64,000 nucleotides of DNA from Oscillospiraceae bacterium (GTDB taxonomy: Bacteria > Bacillota > Clostridia > Oscillospirales > Oscillospiraceae): positions 35,041 to 99,040 of the forward strand of contig JARIAU010000062.1 of NCBI GenBank assembly GCA_029257695.1. The letters run 5' to 3'. Below are positions 36,354-45,123 of this stretch, piece by piece. A program made the position numbers and the translations under genes. Below the pieces are notes generated by a model. That model was not told the DNA's origin. It ran no database searches and saw only the letters and a list, made by a program, of their open reading frames with translations. Each line of letters starts with the position of its first letter. The first letter of the stretch is position 1.

Positions 36354-36412
36354 TCAAAAAAACAGCATCTGAGGTGTCCCTCGCTCGGAACACCTTCAGA
36401 CACTGTTTTCAG
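36354..36412 (-). terminator. Terminator at the end of the large catabolic operon
   Basis: On the minus strand, a long imperfect stem (36398-36412 region with 36361-36376 region, inner GGTGT/ACACC arms) runs into seven T (plus-strand A at 36356-36362). Confidence 0.7.
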
Positions 36413-36438
36413 TCATTTCAATCGATTTGTTCTTGCGT

Positions 36439-37572
36439 TTATCCTTCGGTGGCTCCGTGGGCTTCCTCCCGAATGTGCGCTTGCAGCAGGGCATTGTAGC
36501 ATTCTCCATCGATGGGCAGCGTCACCGGTTCCTTCCGCCATGATGATAAATAAGCGCCATTCGCCAACATCACCGACGCCAATCCATCCTCCCCGGATTC
36601 CAGCAACGGTTCTCCCTGCAAAATATGGGCAGCAAAATTGTCAAATACCCGCCGATAACTGTCGCTGCAATCCTCACTGACCGGGATCTGACGGCATTGA
36701 TGCGGTGGCACACCATAAATTTCCGTATTCATGCGGGCAAAGGTTTCGGTATCTACCAAATTTTCATCGAGGGTAACCATTGTATGATTTTCCACACACA
36801 ACTTCCCTTTGCTGCCCCAGATTTCCAAACGATTGACTCCCGGATGTTCTCCGCTGGATGCAATGTAGGTTCCATGCAGACCATTGGCATACCGCATCTG
36901 CATATCCACCGCATCATCCACCTGAAACGGATTATATCGTCCGTAAGAAATGTCGGCGCTGATCTGCTCCGGCAGCCCAAACAGAGACTGCCAAATATCA
37001 AAACAATGCTGACTTTGATTGATCAGCAGTCCACCTCGTTCACCAGCCCAAGTACTCCGCCATGCGGAGGAGCGATGGTAAGCCGGAGAGCGATACCAGC
37101 TGTTGCAAACCCAGAGCGCACGCTGCAGCCGCCCCAGTACTCCGCTGTCCAAAATCTCCTTCGCCTTGCGGTAGGCCGGATACATCCGTACATTAAAAAT
37201 CGTTCCACAGACCACCTGATTTTGCTTGACGCAGTCCAGCAGCCGCTGTACTTCCTGCACAGTGGTCCCAATAGGCTTATCAATCAGAATGTGCTTCCCT
37301 GCCTGTGCGGCACGCATTCCCAGCTCCACATGACTGGTATGCGGCGTCACAATAATCAACGCATCATACGCATCCCTGTGGGCAAACAATTCCTCTGCAT
37401 CGGCATACACCGCAACATTCGGATATTCCTTATTTAGCAGCTCGATTCCGGCAGCATTACGGCAGCAGACCCCGGTCAGCACCATGCGATCCACTTCCCC
37501 ATCCCGAAGCATCTGGGCATATTGTTTCCCCATGCCGCCAAATCCAATCAGAGCCACTCTCAGTTTTTCCAT
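36439..37572 (-). CDS. Gfo/Idh/MocA-family oxidoreductase
   Basis: 377 residues. The Rossmann NAD(P) site is VALIGFGGMGKQYAQ; the family Lys is in HILIDKPIGTT near residue 95. The C-terminal domain has GGLLINQSQHCFDIWQSLFG, where the His is the usual catalytic partner. The family oxidises or reduces sugars and inositols. It differs from the YjhC/RgNanOx 2,7-anhydro-sialate enzymes in the His-rich motif, so that activity is not claimed. Last gene of the importer operon, 22 bases after a hydrolase gene. Confidence 0.88.
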   Translation of the reverse strand: MEKLRVALIGFGGMGKQYAQMLRDGEVDRMVLTGVCCRNAAGIELLNKEYPNVAVYADAEELFAHRDAYDALIIVTPHTSHVELGMRAAQAGKHILIDKPIGTTVQEVQRLLDCVKQNQVVCGTIFNVRMYPAYRKAKEILDSGVLGRLQRALWVCNSWYRSPAYHRSSAWRSTWAGERGGLLINQSQHCFDIWQSLFGLPEQISADISYGRYNPFQVDDAVDMQMRYANGLHGTYIASSGEHPGVNRLEIWGSKGKLCVENHTMVTLDENLVDTETFARMNTEIYGVPPHQCRQIPVSEDCSDSYRRVFDNFAAHILQGEPLLESGEDGLASVMLANGAYLSSWRKEPVTLPIDGECYNALLQAHIREEAHGATEG

Positions 37573-37594
37573 GTTGCACGATCCTTTCTTCCTC

Positions 37595-38410
37595 TTAGCC
37601 CGAATGTTTCTGACTCCACAAATTCAGCTGTTTCAAGTGTTCATCCTCAAAGGCATTGATCCGCTCATGTCCATATTTCGGGTAAACGAGATGTCGTTTT
37701 GGGCCGTTGGCACGGTGAACACAGGCATACTGTCCCCACGGGGTCGCAACTTCGTCCATGAGGGCCGTCCCCAGCAGCAAAGGACCCCGCAAATGCTCTG
37801 CAAACACTTCCACATCCAGATAAGACCACCCCTCCGGAAGTTCGGTCGGCATAGGATGGAGTGCTGTACAATGCACCGTCTGCGGCAGTAAAGCCGCCAC
37901 AACGATTGCAAGTCCTCCGCCAAATCCTTCTCCCCAAACGGCCAAACGATCCGAATCGGTTTCCGGCAGACACAGGGCGGCTTTTGCCGCAGCCAACGCA
38001 TCCAGCTCACATCGTTCCAGTGTTTCTTCTTCCATCTGTTCTGGCAGAAGCAAAGGGTCCATTCGGTTTTCCAGTGCAACAACCGCATAGCCAATTCCGA
38101 CAAATCGAGTCATATGGTGCCATCCCCGCATCCCTCGCCCCAAATCATGATACATCAGCAAGGTAGGATACGGGCCGTCTCCCTGCGCCGGCCGTAGATA
38201 GCGAGCCGTGATCTCCTCTCCCTGCGCCGTGGTGATGTGCAGCCGTTCATAAAGTGCACCGGAATTGGCCGATGGCACAGGCTCTCTTCTCACCTGAACA
38301 CGACCCATTTGCTCCACTGATGTCTTCCAGTGGTCCAGAAAATCATCCGGGCACACTGTTTTTCCCGGATAGCACTCCAACTGGTGCCGTTTTTCCGAAA
38401 TGGTCACCAC
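37595..38410 (-). CDS. Alpha/beta hydrolase, acetyl-esterase-like
   Basis: 271 residues. The N-terminal part (YERLHITTAQGEEITARYLRPAQG) and the oxyanion region (TLLMYHDLGRGMRGW) resemble acetyl xylan esterase/DAP2-type hydrolases. The nucleophile elbow appears as VWGEGFGG near residue 145, with Glu where Ser is expected, so catalysis by the usual triad is doubtful. A His near the end (KYGHERINAF) is conserved. It overlaps the upstream esterase gene by seven bases. It may be a paralogue that has lost or changed activity. Confidence 0.75.
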   Translation of the reverse strand: MVTISEKRHQLECYPGKTVCPDDFLDHWKTSVEQMGRVQVRREPVPSANSGALYERLHITTAQGEEITARYLRPAQGDGPYPTLLMYHDLGRGMRGWHHMTRFVGIGYAVVALENRMDPLLLPEQMEEETLERCELDALAAAKAALCLPETDSDRLAVWGEGFGGGLAIVVAALLPQTVHCTALHPMPTELPEGWSYLDVEVFAEHLRGPLLLGTALMDEVATPWGQYACVHRANGPKRHLVYPKYGHERINAFEDEHLKQLNLWSQKHSG

Positions 38411-39372
38411 TGCACCTCCTCTGCTCCAAAGAAATTCAACAGCAAATCATCAAAATCCGCAATTTCCTCGTGTCCCATTCCGGGATACAGGTACCGCTTT
38501 TTCTGACAACGCAGTGCATTATACACCGCACACTGCGTCACCGGCAGCACCCACGCATCCTCCATTCCCGTTCCAAACAACACCGGACACTGAATGCGGT
38601 GGGCAAAATTTTTGGAGTCAATGTAGCCCAATTTCAAAAACCATTGGTCTTCCTTCGCTCCATCCGGATCGAACCACCGAGCATAATACCGCAACCCCTC
38701 GTAGGGAATCAAATCCGCATTCTGTTCCCAAATCATGCGAAAATCACTGAGAAAGGGATACAAAATCGCTGCCCGCCGAATCAACTCCGGGTTCAGCGCA
38801 CAGCAGGCCAGTCCAAGGGCTCCTCCCTGCGATGCACCATTGACAAATACCCTGCTGCAATCAATTCCCTCCAACTGCTGCACAATACGGCACAGAATCC
38901 GGATGTTCTGATGCAAACGCACATAATACATCTCCTGCGCCGGACCGTCCAATCCGGCGACCAAATGTCCGCTGACCGTCGTGCCCTGATAGCCGCCCAG
39001 GTCCTGTCCCAGTCCCCCCTGTCCGGGACAGTCCAGTGCCAACACCGCACACCCCATCCCCAAAAAGGACGCTTGCTCCAGCCAACTGCGGCTGGCCCCC
39101 GGATAGCCGTGGAATTGCAGCACCAGCGGCACCGGAGCGCTCCCCTTTGGCTTCAGATATTTGGCGCACAACTTGGCTCCGCCCATCCCCTGATACCACA
39201 AATATCGAAAGGTGCCGGTCGGACTATCCGGAATCTCGGATGGGCAAATCTCATAAACCAAGGGCTGGGCATCTGCTTCTGCAATGCGCTGATCCCAGAA
39301 TACATCAAAATCCTCCGGCATGGGGGTCAGTCCTTGATATTGACTGTACTTCTCCAGTTCTTGCTCCATCAT
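38404..39372 (-). CDS. Acetyl xylan esterase/cephalosporin-C deacetylase family protein
   Basis: 322 residues. The start LTPMPEDFDVFWDQRIAEAD is typical of the AXE1 family. The nucleophile elbow GASQGG (NGASQGGALGLACCALN) near residue 185, an acidic residue in the GTGMEDAWVLP region and His in YPGMGHEEI form the triad. The family removes acetyl groups from sugars and related compounds. In this operon it may strip O-acetyl groups from the imported sugar or sugar acid (inference). Start 39372 follows GAGGAGA; the second Met would be equally possible. Confidence 0.85.
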   Translation of the reverse strand: MMEQELEKYSQYQGLTPMPEDFDVFWDQRIAEADAQPLVYEICPSEIPDSPTGTFRYLWYQGMGGAKLCAKYLKPKGSAPVPLVLQFHGYPGASRSWLEQASFLGMGCAVLALDCPGQGGLGQDLGGYQGTTVSGHLVAGLDGPAQEMYYVRLHQNIRILCRIVQQLEGIDCSRVFVNGASQGGALGLACCALNPELIRRAAILYPFLSDFRMIWEQNADLIPYEGLRYYARWFDPDGAKEDQWFLKLGYIDSKNFAHRIQCPVLFGTGMEDAWVLPVTQCAVYNALRCQKKRYLYPGMGHEEIADFDDLLLNFFGAEEVQW

Positions 39373-39380
39373 CTCGTTTT

Positions 39381-40991
39381 CTATCTCCTCTCCTGCTCCA
39401 GAAAACACCCACGCACTTGTCCGATTTCTCCCTGCAGCACAATCGGCCGATTCATATCCGCGTGCTCTTCCGGATAATCCGACCGATAGTGCGAGCCTCG
39501 ACTCTCCTTCCGCAGCAAACTTGCCCGCAAAATAGCCTCCGCTGTGTGCAGTCGGCAGCGGAAACGCATGGTATCCGCAATGCAGCGAGGATGTTCCGTG
39601 CGGTACATCGGCATATTGGTTTCCATCTCCAAGACCGTCTGCAGCGCCTTGTTTAATCCCTCTTCCTCACGGACCACCATGGCATACTGTGACATGAGTC
39701 CTTGCAGCTGTGTCTGCATCTCCCCACACCCAGCGGCAGCAACACCATCCACCGTACAGTACCCCACGGGATTCGGTGCAGATGCAGCCTCCCGAGCGGC
39801 TGTCCGTCCGGCAATACCACCAAACACCAGCCCGTTGGCTGTGGACAGTCCGCCCAAACGGTCGGCTCCGTGCATTCCGCCGGTGACCTCCCCCGCAGCA
39901 TACAGGCCGGGAACGCCTGTGCAAGCATTGGAATCGATCCGAACTCCACCATTTGCCGCATGGGCAAACAGTCCGATCTGTGCCCGATCCGCCATGGTCA
40001 ATCCTTTGGCCCGCTCCAACCAGTCAAAATAGGTTTGAACAAATTCCGGCGGATGCTTCTGCATTTCCGTACTATACGACACAGTCACAGGTTTCCCCTG
40101 CCGCCACGCATCATGCAAAGCAAGATCCACCGCTTTTGAATCTAAACGAGAGGTAAATGGGCCGTGCCCAGACCGTAAATCCCAGATTCGTCCCGCATCA
40201 TCCGGAAGCAGTTTCGTTCCATCTTCCATGCAAAATTCTGCAAACCGGAAGGTTTTTTCGTTGAACACCGTCTTATAGGCCGGATTCAAATAGCCGGGCA
40301 TTACCTGCATAAACTCCATATTTACCAGTGTACACCCCATGTCCAGAGCCATTGCCTGTCCAATGCCTTCCACATCTTCCGTGCAGAGGTGATGCTGAAA
40401 CAGACTTCCATAGCCGCCGGTTGCCAGAACCAACGCTTTGCATCCAAGATACCGGAGCTGTCCCTCCCAAAATACGACGGCGCCGCACACACGCCCTTGA
40501 TGACGGACCAGTGTGACTGCGTCACAATCGGTCAGCACCGTGATCCCCAAGCGCTGGATTTTCTGTCCGAGAACCGTTCTCACACGATCAAACTCAATTC
40601 CATTCCAGTTGCGATGTTTGTGATCAAAGCAGGGGATAAATTCCCTCTGCGTACTGTGGTCTGCCTGCCGCAGCTTGACCCCTTCGGCCTGCAATTCATC
40701 CAGTGCCGGTGGAATTCCCGAAACCAGTGTCCGTACCAGTTGCGGATCGGTCATCTGACAGCCAACGCGGGCAATGGTCTCTGCTAAATCCACCTCATCC
40801 TTCGAATCGGCCGGACCGATCAATCCCAATCCCCATGTACCCGGATAAAAACTGGATCCAGAGAAAAGCGGGCCTTTGGCTGCCAGAATCACAGATGAAC
40901 CCTCTTCGGCCGCATGAATTGCGGCCGAAATGCCAGCCAGGCCCGCTCCTAGAACCAGGACATCCACTGTATGTTCAAGTTCTATGTTCAT
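39381..40991 (-). CDS. FAD-dependent fumarate reductase/succinate dehydrogenase-like flavoprotein
   Basis: 536 residues. The FAD dinucleotide motif VLVLGAGLAGISAAIHAAEEG opens the protein. The capping domain and second FAD contact (YAAGEVTGGMHGADRLGGLS) are conserved, as is the C-terminal helical part ending in SRGSHYRSDYPE. No iron-sulfur or membrane subunit is next to it. It could oxidise or reduce a 2-keto or 2-hydroxy acid, act on an enoate, or resemble L-aspartate oxidase. It lies six bases after the second ATPase gene, inside the importer operon, so its substrate is probably linked to the imported compound. Confidence 0.85.
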   Translation of the reverse strand: MNIELEHTVDVLVLGAGLAGISAAIHAAEEGSSVILAAKGPLFSGSSFYPGTWGLGLIGPADSKDEVDLAETIARVGCQMTDPQLVRTLVSGIPPALDELQAEGVKLRQADHSTQREFIPCFDHKHRNWNGIEFDRVRTVLGQKIQRLGITVLTDCDAVTLVRHQGRVCGAVVFWEGQLRYLGCKALVLATGGYGSLFQHHLCTEDVEGIGQAMALDMGCTLVNMEFMQVMPGYLNPAYKTVFNEKTFRFAEFCMEDGTKLLPDDAGRIWDLRSGHGPFTSRLDSKAVDLALHDAWRQGKPVTVSYSTEMQKHPPEFVQTYFDWLERAKGLTMADRAQIGLFAHAANGGVRIDSNACTGVPGLYAAGEVTGGMHGADRLGGLSTANGLVFGGIAGRTAAREAASAPNPVGYCTVDGVAAAGCGEMQTQLQGLMSQYAMVVREEEGLNKALQTVLEMETNMPMYRTEHPRCIADTMRFRCRLHTAEAILRASLLRKESRGSHYRSDYPEEHADMNRPIVLQGEIGQVRGCFLEQERR

Positions 40992-40997
40992 ATAAAC

Positions 40998-42029
40998 TTA
41001 CGCTTCTTCCTTTTTTACCTCAGCCATTTCATCATACAAATGGCAGGCGCAGAAGTGCTCCTCTCCATCGATGACATACCGTTTCAATTCCGGCTTTACT
41101 TTTTTACAAATCTCCATACATTTCTTACAACGAGGATGGAAATGGCATCCCTCCGGCGGATGCACCGGATTCGGCACATCGCCCTCCAACACAATCCGAC
41201 TGTGCTTTTCATCCGGGTCCAAAATCGGGATGGCGGACAGCAGCGCCTCTGTGTACGGATGCATCGTATGAGAAAATACCTGTTCTGTTGTGCTCAATTC
41301 TACGATTCGGCCCAAATACATAACTGCAATTCGATCCGAAATATACTCCACCACGGAAAGATTATGCGTAATGAAGATATAAGTCAGGTCCCGCTCTTCC
41401 TTAAGCTTCATTAACAGATTCAGGACCTGTGCCTGAATGGAAACATCCAGTGCCGACACCGCTTCATCACAGATGACCATCTCCGGGTTGACCATCAGTG
41501 CACGGGCAATTCCGATTCGCTGCCGCTGACCGCCGGAAAACTCATGTGGATAGCGATCCATATATTCCCGGCGCATATTGACTGCCTCCAGAATATCACC
41601 AATCAGCTGACGCTGCTCCTGCTTGTCTTTTATGCCAAAATGACGCAGCGGATCGGCCAAGGACTGGAAAATTGTAAACACCGGATTGAGGGACGAATAC
41701 GGGTCCTGAAATACAATCTGAATCCGCTTATGGAGCAGCTGCTCCCCTGCTTTATCCAGCGTGCGCAGGTCCTTTTTCCCTTCCTCTCCAAAGTCATACT
41801 CCATCGTGCCATCGGTGGCGTGCACCAGTTGGATAATCGACTTGCCAAGTGTGGTTTTTCCGCAGCCAGACTCGCCAACCAGGCCCAAAGTTTCTCCCCG
41901 ATAAATGTCCAGGTCAATATCATTGACCGCCTGCACATGGTCGGTCACTTTATTGAAAAATCCACTCCTGACAGGAAAGAATGTCTTGACCCCTCGCAGC
42001 TTCAGCAATACCTCTTTTTCCTTGCTCAT
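40998..42029 (-). CDS. Oligopeptide-family ABC transporter ATP-binding protein (OppF-like)
   Basis: 343 residues with Walker A GESGCGKTTLGKSIIQLV, signature FSGGQRQRIGIARALMV, Walker B MVICDEAVSALD and H-loop ITHNLSVV. The full oligo_HPY tail (GCHFHPRCKKCMEICKK) is present, with four Cys that may hold a cluster or zinc. Start 42029 follows GGAGGAGG; it overlaps the upstream ATPase gene by four bases. Powers the importer whose binding protein is at 45124-46803. Confidence 0.93.
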   Translation of the reverse strand: MSKEKEVLLKLRGVKTFFPVRSGFFNKVTDHVQAVNDIDLDIYRGETLGLVGESGCGKTTLGKSIIQLVHATDGTMEYDFGEEGKKDLRTLDKAGEQLLHKRIQIVFQDPYSSLNPVFTIFQSLADPLRHFGIKDKQEQRQLIGDILEAVNMRREYMDRYPHEFSGGQRQRIGIARALMVNPEMVICDEAVSALDVSIQAQVLNLLMKLKEERDLTYIFITHNLSVVEYISDRIAVMYLGRIVELSTTEQVFSHTMHPYTEALLSAIPILDPDEKHSRIVLEGDVPNPVHPPEGCHFHPRCKKCMEICKKVKPELKRYVIDGEEHFCACHLYDEMAEVKKEEA

Positions 42030-43054
42030 ACCTTTGCCTCCTCCCCTCTGGGCCCTGCATAGACCTGCTCCCAATTCCAGCAGCGGACAGTATGCCCATC
42101 CTTGGCTTGGGTTTCCGGCGGCATCTCCTGCAGGCATTTTTCACAGCAGTGTTCGCATCTGGGTGCAAACTGACACCCTTTTGGCCGGTTATAGGGATCT
42201 GGAGTGGAGCCGACGATCGGCTCCAGCTTCTGCTTCTTTCCCTTATGGAGCACAGGAATCGACTTCAACAGTGCTGCTGTATAGGGATGGGCGGGATACT
42301 TGAGCACATCATGTGCCGAGCCCTGCTCCACAATGCTGCCCATATACATGACCGCTACATCATCTGCCAACTCACTGACCACGCCCATATCATGGGTAAT
42401 CAGCATTACAGCCGTGTCATGTTCCCGCTTCAACTGCTCCATCAACTCAAAAATCTGAGCCTGAATGGTTACATCCAATGCCGTGGTAGGTTCGTCTGCA
42501 ATCAGCACCTTCGGTTCACAGCTCATGGCCATGGCAATCATGGCACGCTGACGCATACCACCGGAAAACTCAAACGGATACTGGTCAATGCGCTTTTCCG
42601 GTGTGGAAATTCCCATTTGCGTAATCAGTTCCAAGGTACGGGCTCGGCGGGCCTTTTTATCCAGCTTGGTGTGATAACGCAAATCTTCATCAATTTGGTA
42701 TCCAATGGTATACACCGGATTCAATGCAGTCATAGGGTCTTGGAAGATCATCGCCAAATCATGCCCTCGAAGCGCTCTCATTTCCTTTCCATTTCGCTTG
42801 AGCTGATCGATGCGAATATCACCATGCTCACTATGGTAGGTAATCGAACCCTGCTCAATGCGAGAAAGCTTTGGCAGAAGCTGCATCACGCAAGAGGCCG
42901 TTACACTTTTCCCACAGCCGGATTCGCCCACGATGCACAGCGTGCGTCCCTTGTACAACCGGAATGAAATGCCGTTCAGCACCTTATTGCAACGTTTGTC
43001 GGAGTAGAAATAGGTGTGGAGATCGTTTACTGTAATAATTGCTTGCTGTTCCAT
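42026..43054 (-). CDS. Oligopeptide-family ABC transporter ATP-binding protein (OppD-like)
   Basis: 342 residues with Walker A GESGCGKSVTASCVMQLL, signature FSGGMRQRAMIAMAM, Walker [13 protein letters not shown] and H-loop ITHDMGVV. The oligo_HPY tail (CQFAPRCEHCCEKCLQ) is Cys-rich. It pairs with the OppF-like ATPase. The gene starts 15 bases after the OppC-like permease. Confidence 0.93.
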   Translation of the reverse strand: MEQQAIITVNDLHTYFYSDKRCNKVLNGISFRLYKGRTLCIVGESGCGKSVTASCVMQLLPKLSRIEQGSITYHSEHGDIRIDQLKRNGKEMRALRGHDLAMIFQDPMTALNPVYTIGYQIDEDLRYHTKLDKKARRARTLELITQMGISTPEKRIDQYPFEFSGGMRQRAMIAMAMSCEPKVLIADEPTTALDVTIQAQIFELMEQLKREHDTAVMLITHDMGVVSELADDVAVMYMGSIVEQGSAHDVLKYPAHPYTAALLKSIPVLHKGKKQKLEPIVGSTPDPYNRPKGCQFAPRCEHCCEKCLQEMPPETQAKDGHTVRCWNWEQVYAGPRGEEAKV

Positions 43055-43069
43055 ACTCTTTCTCCCTTC

Positions 43070-44008
43070 TTAACCCTGCTGTGTCGGGTCCGTGGAATCA
43101 CGCAGCCCATCGCCGATGCAGTTAATGCTGATGACGAAGAGAGAGACTACAATGCCCACCGGCAGCCACATCCACCAGTAGTTCTGCATGACATAGAGAT
43201 CCTGCGAGGCGTTAAGGATATTGCCCCAAGTTGCAATTTCCGGAGGCACACCCAAGCCCAAAAAGCTCATGGCTGCTTCGTCCAGAATGAACATAGCGGT
43301 AGACAGGGTGATATTTACCACCACAGGGCCAATGGCGTTTGGCAGCATATGCTTATAGCAGATAACAAAATCAGACAGTCCAAACGCCTGCATAGATTGA
43401 ACATACTCTTCCTCACGCAGAGACAGCATTTTTGCGCGGGCCTGACGATAAACTGCTCCCCAACCGGTCAGAATAAAGATGAAAATCAAATTCCAGAGGC
43501 CACGGCCAAAAATGGTTCCCAGCATCATCACCAGAATGAGCTGCGGAAAAGACATAAAAATCTCGGAGAAACGCAGGACGAACTTGTCAAACAGCCCACC
43601 TTTATAGCCGCCATAGCACCCAAGCAGCACCCCAATGACCGCCGCACCCAGCGCAGAGCCCAATCCAATCAGAATGGAAAGGCGGCCGCCGTACAGGGTT
43701 CGTGTGAAAATGTCACGCCCCAGCTTGTCCGTGCCAAACAGATGCTGCCAAGAAGGAGCCTGGGTCATGCTGCGCAAATCCGTAGCACCGGGATCATAGG
43801 GTGAAATCAACGGTGCAAGGATACAGGCGAGGACAATCACGCAAAAAATCACCAATCCAACAATGGCCAGCCGATTTTCCAGCAATTTTCGCAGTGAGCG
43901 ATTCATTTTCCGCTGTCCCAGTTTTCCTGCCTCTTCTGCAGCACGGATTTTGTCAAATTTTTTATCCAATCGGGTGCGCTTTTTTGTATTTGTCATTTCA
44001 GCACTCAT
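43070..44008 (-). CDS. Oligopeptide-family ABC transporter permease (OppC-like)
   Basis: 312 residues. A charged cytoplasmic N-terminus of about 45 residues is followed by six membrane helices, the segment FGTDKLGRDIFTRTLYGGRLSI and an EAA loop (LREEEYVQSMQAFGLSDF). Start follows AAGGGGG. Works with the OppB-like permease 12 bases upstream. Confidence 0.93.
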   Translation of the reverse strand: MSAEMTNTKKRTRLDKKFDKIRAAEEAGKLGQRKMNRSLRKLLENRLAIVGLVIFCVIVLACILAPLISPYDPGATDLRSMTQAPSWQHLFGTDKLGRDIFTRTLYGGRLSILIGLGSALGAAVIGVLLGCYGGYKGGLFDKFVLRFSEIFMSFPQLILVMMLGTIFGRGLWNLIFIFILTGWGAVYRQARAKMLSLREEEYVQSMQAFGLSDFVICYKHMLPNAIGPVVVNITLSTAMFILDEAAMSFLGLGVPPEIATWGNILNASQDLYVMQNYWWMWLPVGIVVSLFVISINCIGDGLRDSTDPTQQG

Positions 44009-44020
44009 GTGATTACCCCC

Positions 44021-44989
44021 TTACTCCAACTCAACACGAGGATCGATCACTGCGGTCAGCACATCCACCAAGAAACTGGCGCAAAGGACGGCTAGGACCG
44101 AAAACAGTGCAATCATCATAACCAGAGGATAATTTTGGCCTGTGACTGCCGTCTTAAAGGCATTACCAATGCCGGGCCACTGGAAGATCGTTTCAATCAC
44201 CACAGAGCCGCCAATCAGTGTGGGCAAACGGAATCCCACCAAAACGACCACCGGTGTCATAGCAACACGGAATCCGTGCACCAGATTCACACGCCACTCC
44301 GGAAGGCCCTTTGCACGAGCCGTCTTGATATAATCTTTATTCATCGTGTCCAGCATACTGGATCTTGCATAGCGCATGACACCGGCAGTCAAGGAAATAC
44401 CAAGCACACTGGCCGGCAAAATCAGGTATTTGAAGTGCGCCCAAATTCCTGTTTCACCCGGTGCCATGCGTCCTCCAATGGGCAGCAGCTTCCAATTCAA
44501 CGCAAACAGCAGGATCATCAGCATACCAAAGAAAAATTGAGGAATCGAAACGCCGATCATACCGAAGACAGTCAGCGCATTGTCGCCGATGGAGCCCTTC
44601 TTCAATGCACTCAAAACACCCAGCACGCTGCCCAACACCGTGGAAATAATCAGCGCTGCAAGGGACAGTTCCAGGGTAGCCGGAAACAGTTCTTTCAAAA
44701 TATCTTTGATTGCAACACCACTGGTCATGGAATAGCCAAAATTGCCATGCAGCAACTGTCCAAGCCAGCGGACATACCGCACCAAAAACGGATCGTTGAT
44801 ACCCAGCGAATCACGCAGTGCCTCCAGCTGGGCCGGATCCATATTGGCCATTTGATCCGGAGGGATCATATGGGATACGGCATCGCCCGGGGTCAATTCC
44901 AATCCACTGTAAATCAAAAATGTGATGACCAAAACCATGGGAATCATCATCAGCAATTTTTTCAGAATATACTGTAATTTGTTTCGCAT
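44021..44989 (-). CDS. Oligopeptide-family ABC transporter permease (OppB-like)
   Basis: 322 residues with the OppB start (MIPMVLVITFLIYSGLELTPGDAV), six membrane helices and an EAA loop (MNKDYIKTARAKGLPEWRVNLVHGF). The start at 44989 follows GGGAGGC. An intrinsic hairpin with a T run lies between this gene and the binding-protein gene, so it is probably expressed at a lower level. Confidence 0.93.
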   Translation of the reverse strand: MRNKLQYILKKLLMMIPMVLVITFLIYSGLELTPGDAVSHMIPPDQMANMDPAQLEALRDSLGINDPFLVRYVRWLGQLLHGNFGYSMTSGVAIKDILKELFPATLELSLAALIISTVLGSVLGVLSALKKGSIGDNALTVFGMIGVSIPQFFFGMLMILLFALNWKLLPIGGRMAPGETGIWAHFKYLILPASVLGISLTAGVMRYARSSMLDTMNKDYIKTARAKGLPEWRVNLVHGFRVAMTPVVVLVGFRLPTLIGGSVVIETIFQWPGIGNAFKTAVTGQNYPLVMMIALFSVLAVLCASFLVDVLTAVIDPRVELE

Positions 44990-45005
44990 AGACTGCCTCC
45001 CTGTT

Positions 45006-45037
45006 AAAAAAGGGGGTGGCTGCGGACGCCACCCCCT
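45006..45037 (-). terminator. Intercistronic terminator/attenuator between binding protein and permease
   Basis: On the minus strand a 10-base GC-rich stem (45028-45037 with 45011-45020) and seven-base loop is followed by TTTTTT. Partial termination would keep the binding protein in excess over the membrane parts. Confidence 0.75.
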
Positions 45038-45123
45038 ACAAACGATCGTTTCATTCCGTGATTCGGTTCGTTTCAACCGAAACCACTTGTGTCACAGGCT
45101 TCGTTGTTTGATCATAATCTTGC

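Noticed and set aside
36439-37572. 2,7-anhydro-sialate oxidoreductase (YjhC/RgNanOx)
   Set aside because: The family is the same, but the His-rich motif after the catalytic His does not match what I recall for those enzymes, so the narrower call is not supported.
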